Both the position numbers and the translations under genes were made by a program. The notes beneath the pieces are model-generated. The model was not told the DNA's origin. It saw only the letters and a program-made list of their open reading frames with translations, and searched no databases. From contig OZ026627.1 of the NCBI GenBank assembly GCA_964020975.1, positions 36,078,533 through 36,142,532 of the forward strand: 64,000 bases of DNA. Reading direction: 5' to 3'. Below are positions 60,703 through 64,000 of the stretch, piece after piece. Source of the stretch: Hermodice carunculata. Its lineage: Eukaryota > Annelida > Polychaeta > Eunicida > Amphinomidae. Each line of letters begins with the position of its first letter. Positions within the stretch are counted from its first letter, which is position 1.

Positions 60703-60940
60703 CTTTTGATCGGGCATCTCGTTAAGTAACGCACGCGTGCCACACGATGCTTCTGTTAAAAAACTTCACAAATTAAAATCGAATATGGACCCGACTGCAT
60801 TCCCGCAAGCAAAATCCTCTTCACCCAGCAAAAAGCAATGTTTTCTGACAATAAAAGAACGCATTTATGTATGCCAGGCATATCCCATACCACAATCTCT
60901 CAGTCAATATTCTAACTTAAACATGTATTTTGTTCTTGAG
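60490..60940 (+). mobile_element. Pogo/Tigger-like DNA transposon fragment
   Basis: CAGTGGAATCTCCCTATTTC at 60490, after TA, resembles a Tigger/pogo inverted end. A frame at 60737 encodes SSPSKKQCFLTIKERIYVCQ, similar to the start of the CENP-B-type helix-turn-helix in these transposases (KRxxLTIKERIEVC). The frame stops soon after, and no catalytic domain or right end was found. A (TA)n tract sits between TIR and frame (60643-60699). Confidence 0.45.
60643..60699. repeat. (TA)n microsatellite
   Basis: A pure TA tract. Confidence 0.97.
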
Positions 60941-61176
60941 TGATTTATTTTCTATATTTGAACATATTAAGCCCCATTAAGAACCAACTCTGACAAAAAC
61001 CTTTTGTGGTACTCTGCTGAAGTTCCTCATGTCTTGAAGTTATTCATTGCAGAACGTGGACCCCTGTAATATTCGAAATCAATTAAATGACCTTTTGATG
61101 CCAAATTTCTTGAAGCATGCTGCTGTATACCTCTCTAAGCTTTATATTTGATAGCAATTGAGACAAGCGTCATTTG

Positions 61177-61503
61177 TCAGGAAATATCATTGTCCAGACG
61201 ACAAGTTCGGATCGTCTGGCTATACCACGGCTGCACTCCTTGCAGTACTGGTGACGCTATGGTTCTGGGCGTTCCTTCATGTGCGTGAGGCTGAATGATC
61301 TTTTCGTCTGCTGCTTCAGATTTTATTATTAATTCTTCTTCACCTTCGTCAGACCATGTAAATGCAAAACTTAATTCAGACTCTCCGGGATTACTGTGCT
61401 CTCTTGTATCTGCCATGACTTTTGCTAAACTGAAGGCACTCTGGCTTATAACACATGCACCATCGCCAGCGGGTTGCGTTTGTGACGTCACTTTTCCCTT
61501 CAT
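61177..61503 (-). CDS. Unidentified 108-aa ORF
   Basis: Minus-strand ATG at 61503 (after an upstream short ATG frame) to TGA at 61177. Composition is coding-like: acidic and Ser/Glu-rich (WSDEGEEELIIKSEAADEK), ending PWYSQTIRTCRLDNDIS. The start lies within TGACGTCA (CRE-like, 61482). No domain was recognised. It may be a small host gene, one exon, or part of a transposon next to the pogo-like fragment. Confidence 0.3.
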   Translation of the reverse strand: MKGKVTSQTQPAGDGACVISQSAFSLAKVMADTREHSNPGESELSFAFTWSDEGEEELIIKSEAADEKIIQPHAHEGTPRTIASPVLQGVQPWYSQTIRTCRLDNDIS

Positions 61504-61836
61504 CGGGCCATGATCGGAGAAAATTCCCGCGCTTTCCTTTCGCAAACGTGGCGCACTTTTGGAGCTAAAAAAACACTATTCGAAAATGAAATTTAACATT
61601 TTGGTTTTCGGATAAAATTTCTAACCAACCTAAACATCAACTTGCTAATTTGTTGCACCCATTCAATTAAGAGGGCCTTTACGGCATCATCCATCCCCGC
61701 ATTTTCAGATTTCCGTGTGGCTTTTATTCATCTGAGTAAGCTTCACAAAGTGTAATGAAGACCTGTTTTACATATTGAACCCTGTGGCATATCATATTTA
61801 TATTTGTATTTAAGATTTATGAGAAAAGCAAAAATT

Positions 61837-63034
<1,198 letters not shown>

Positions 63035-63110
63035 GACAAATGGTCGTCATGGGATGAATATCTCTCACAGGAGAAAAACATCAGATAATCCTTCACAATG
63101 GACGCACTTG
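63035..63110 (+). CDS. Gene D exon 2 with start codon, continues past the window
   Basis: Acceptor GCTTCTTTTTTCAG/GA has an excellent polypyrimidine tract. The 76-bp exon ends CACTTG/GTAAGC. ATG at 63098 starts MDAL with a phase-1 donor; an upstream ATG (63041) opens only a very short frame. A 5' UTR exon followed by an exon with a short coding start is a common layout, and the exon at 52431 is the likely partner. The protein cannot be identified from four residues. Confidence 0.5.
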
Positions 63111-63140
63111 GTAAGCAATAAATTCTTACTTATACATACT

Positions 63141-63157
63141 TAATATATATATATATG

Positions 63158-63216
<59 letters not shown>

Positions 63217-63222
63217 ATATAG
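63141..63222. repeat. (TA)n microsatellite
   Basis: A TA tract with TGTA/TACA interruptions, 30 bp after the gene D exon 2 donor. Confidence 0.95.
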
Positions 63223-64000
63223 GTGCTGTTAAGATTGCGTATAATTTAAATCAGAGTGTGCATCTTTAGCGCTAATGTAAAACATTTATAGTATCAAAAT
63301 TATTTGTGCATCGATTACAATCAGACAGGACACTGAAACATAAATTATGCAAACAGCTAAGAGCCCTCCAAATATTATAGTAGCAATAGGATGGTAGGCT
63401 TATTTTTGTCGCTGGTGACAATTGGTATTCATGGCACTTTGGCGCAACCATTCCTTGGGAGACAAATCGTTGTGATAAAATAGAGCTAATGGCAGGCGGA
63501 TACTTTTGTACATAAAATTACGAATTCGGTATGCATAATTACCTTCAGACTTGTCTTTTGTTTGGAGACAAATTTACAACTTGAAGTTTTAGACTCTGTC
63601 TTCTAAGTCCGAACTTCTTTATGTGCAGGGGGTTGGTACGGTGTACATTATAGCTCTCTTAAGTACCTATAACGAGGTAAAGTTACCTGCCAAGAATGTT
63701 CTCTATACAACTAGACATTTTGAAAGTCACAATACATGTACAAACAACAGTAATGTACATTTGAAGAGGCAAAAGGTGTAACGAACTATTGTACACATGT
63801 GTATATTCATGGCCCATGTATGTTTGGAAGTGAAAGGGGAATTTCAGTGTAGGGCAAGAGAGTGTATTATTTGCTGCAATGACGGATTATACACCATGCC
63901 CACCTATCTCAGTTCTGTATGTGGGTGGCTGTGAAGAGTGAAGTAATCATTCCCTGCGTTAAAAGTAAATAAAAAAAATAGATCAATAAATAAGAAGTTG

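Overview
This is metazoan nuclear DNA: AT-rich, intron-bearing, loaded with microsatellites and decayed retroelement and DNA-transposon fragments, with no bacterial-style operons. The repeat content (CR1/L2-like LINE ends, a Penelope-type reverse transcriptase, TTAA- and TA-flanked MITEs, blocks of CGTCCGTCC repeats) and the single-CTLD receptors with tyrosine-bearing tails suggest a marine invertebrate. A deuterostome such as amphioxus, hemichordate or echinoderm is my guess; the sequence does not settle it.

The window belongs to a cluster of type I transmembrane receptors. Two spliced C-type-lectin-domain (CTLD) receptor genes can be modelled by joining exons whose splice sites and phases agree. 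Gene A runs leftward from 3317 off the left edge (four exons seen: signal peptide, CTLD N-half, CTLD C-half, transmembrane plus tail). Gene B runs rightward from 22168 to 33250 (five exons, 330 aa, apparently complete). Both use phase-1 introns in the extracellular part and split the CTLD at the same point, just after the Trp-x-Trp-Leu segment, so they are diverged paralogues. Between them, 14525-15138 is the last exon of a third receptor (C): a transmembrane segment and a long tail with several Tyr motifs. Its ectodomain exons were not found. Weaker tail-like or signal-peptide-like exons lie at 12151-12405, 23249-23427 (minus) and 48428-48566.

The right half (33.3-64 kb) is mostly repeats and noncoding DNA. 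A CpG-rich stretch ending in a strong splice donor at 52431, and an exon at 63035-63110 with an ATG and a donor, look like the 5' end of a gene (D) that continues past the right edge.

Mobile elements: LINE C-terminal or 3' fragments at 1885-2340 (-), 5966-6265 (-), 15783-16615 (+), 45180-45775 (+) and 53493-54200 (-). A Penelope-like element (about 18600-21075) has two further 5'-truncated copies of its 3' region (59215-59828 and 48567-48944), all ending at the same sequence. Its 3' untranslated region carries an H-type pseudoknot. A long tandem-block repeat at 34611-36775 recurs at 44064-45960, where a LINE has inserted into it. Pogo-like, Tc1-like and TTAA-flanked elements, several fold-back elements, and many microsatellites fill the rest.
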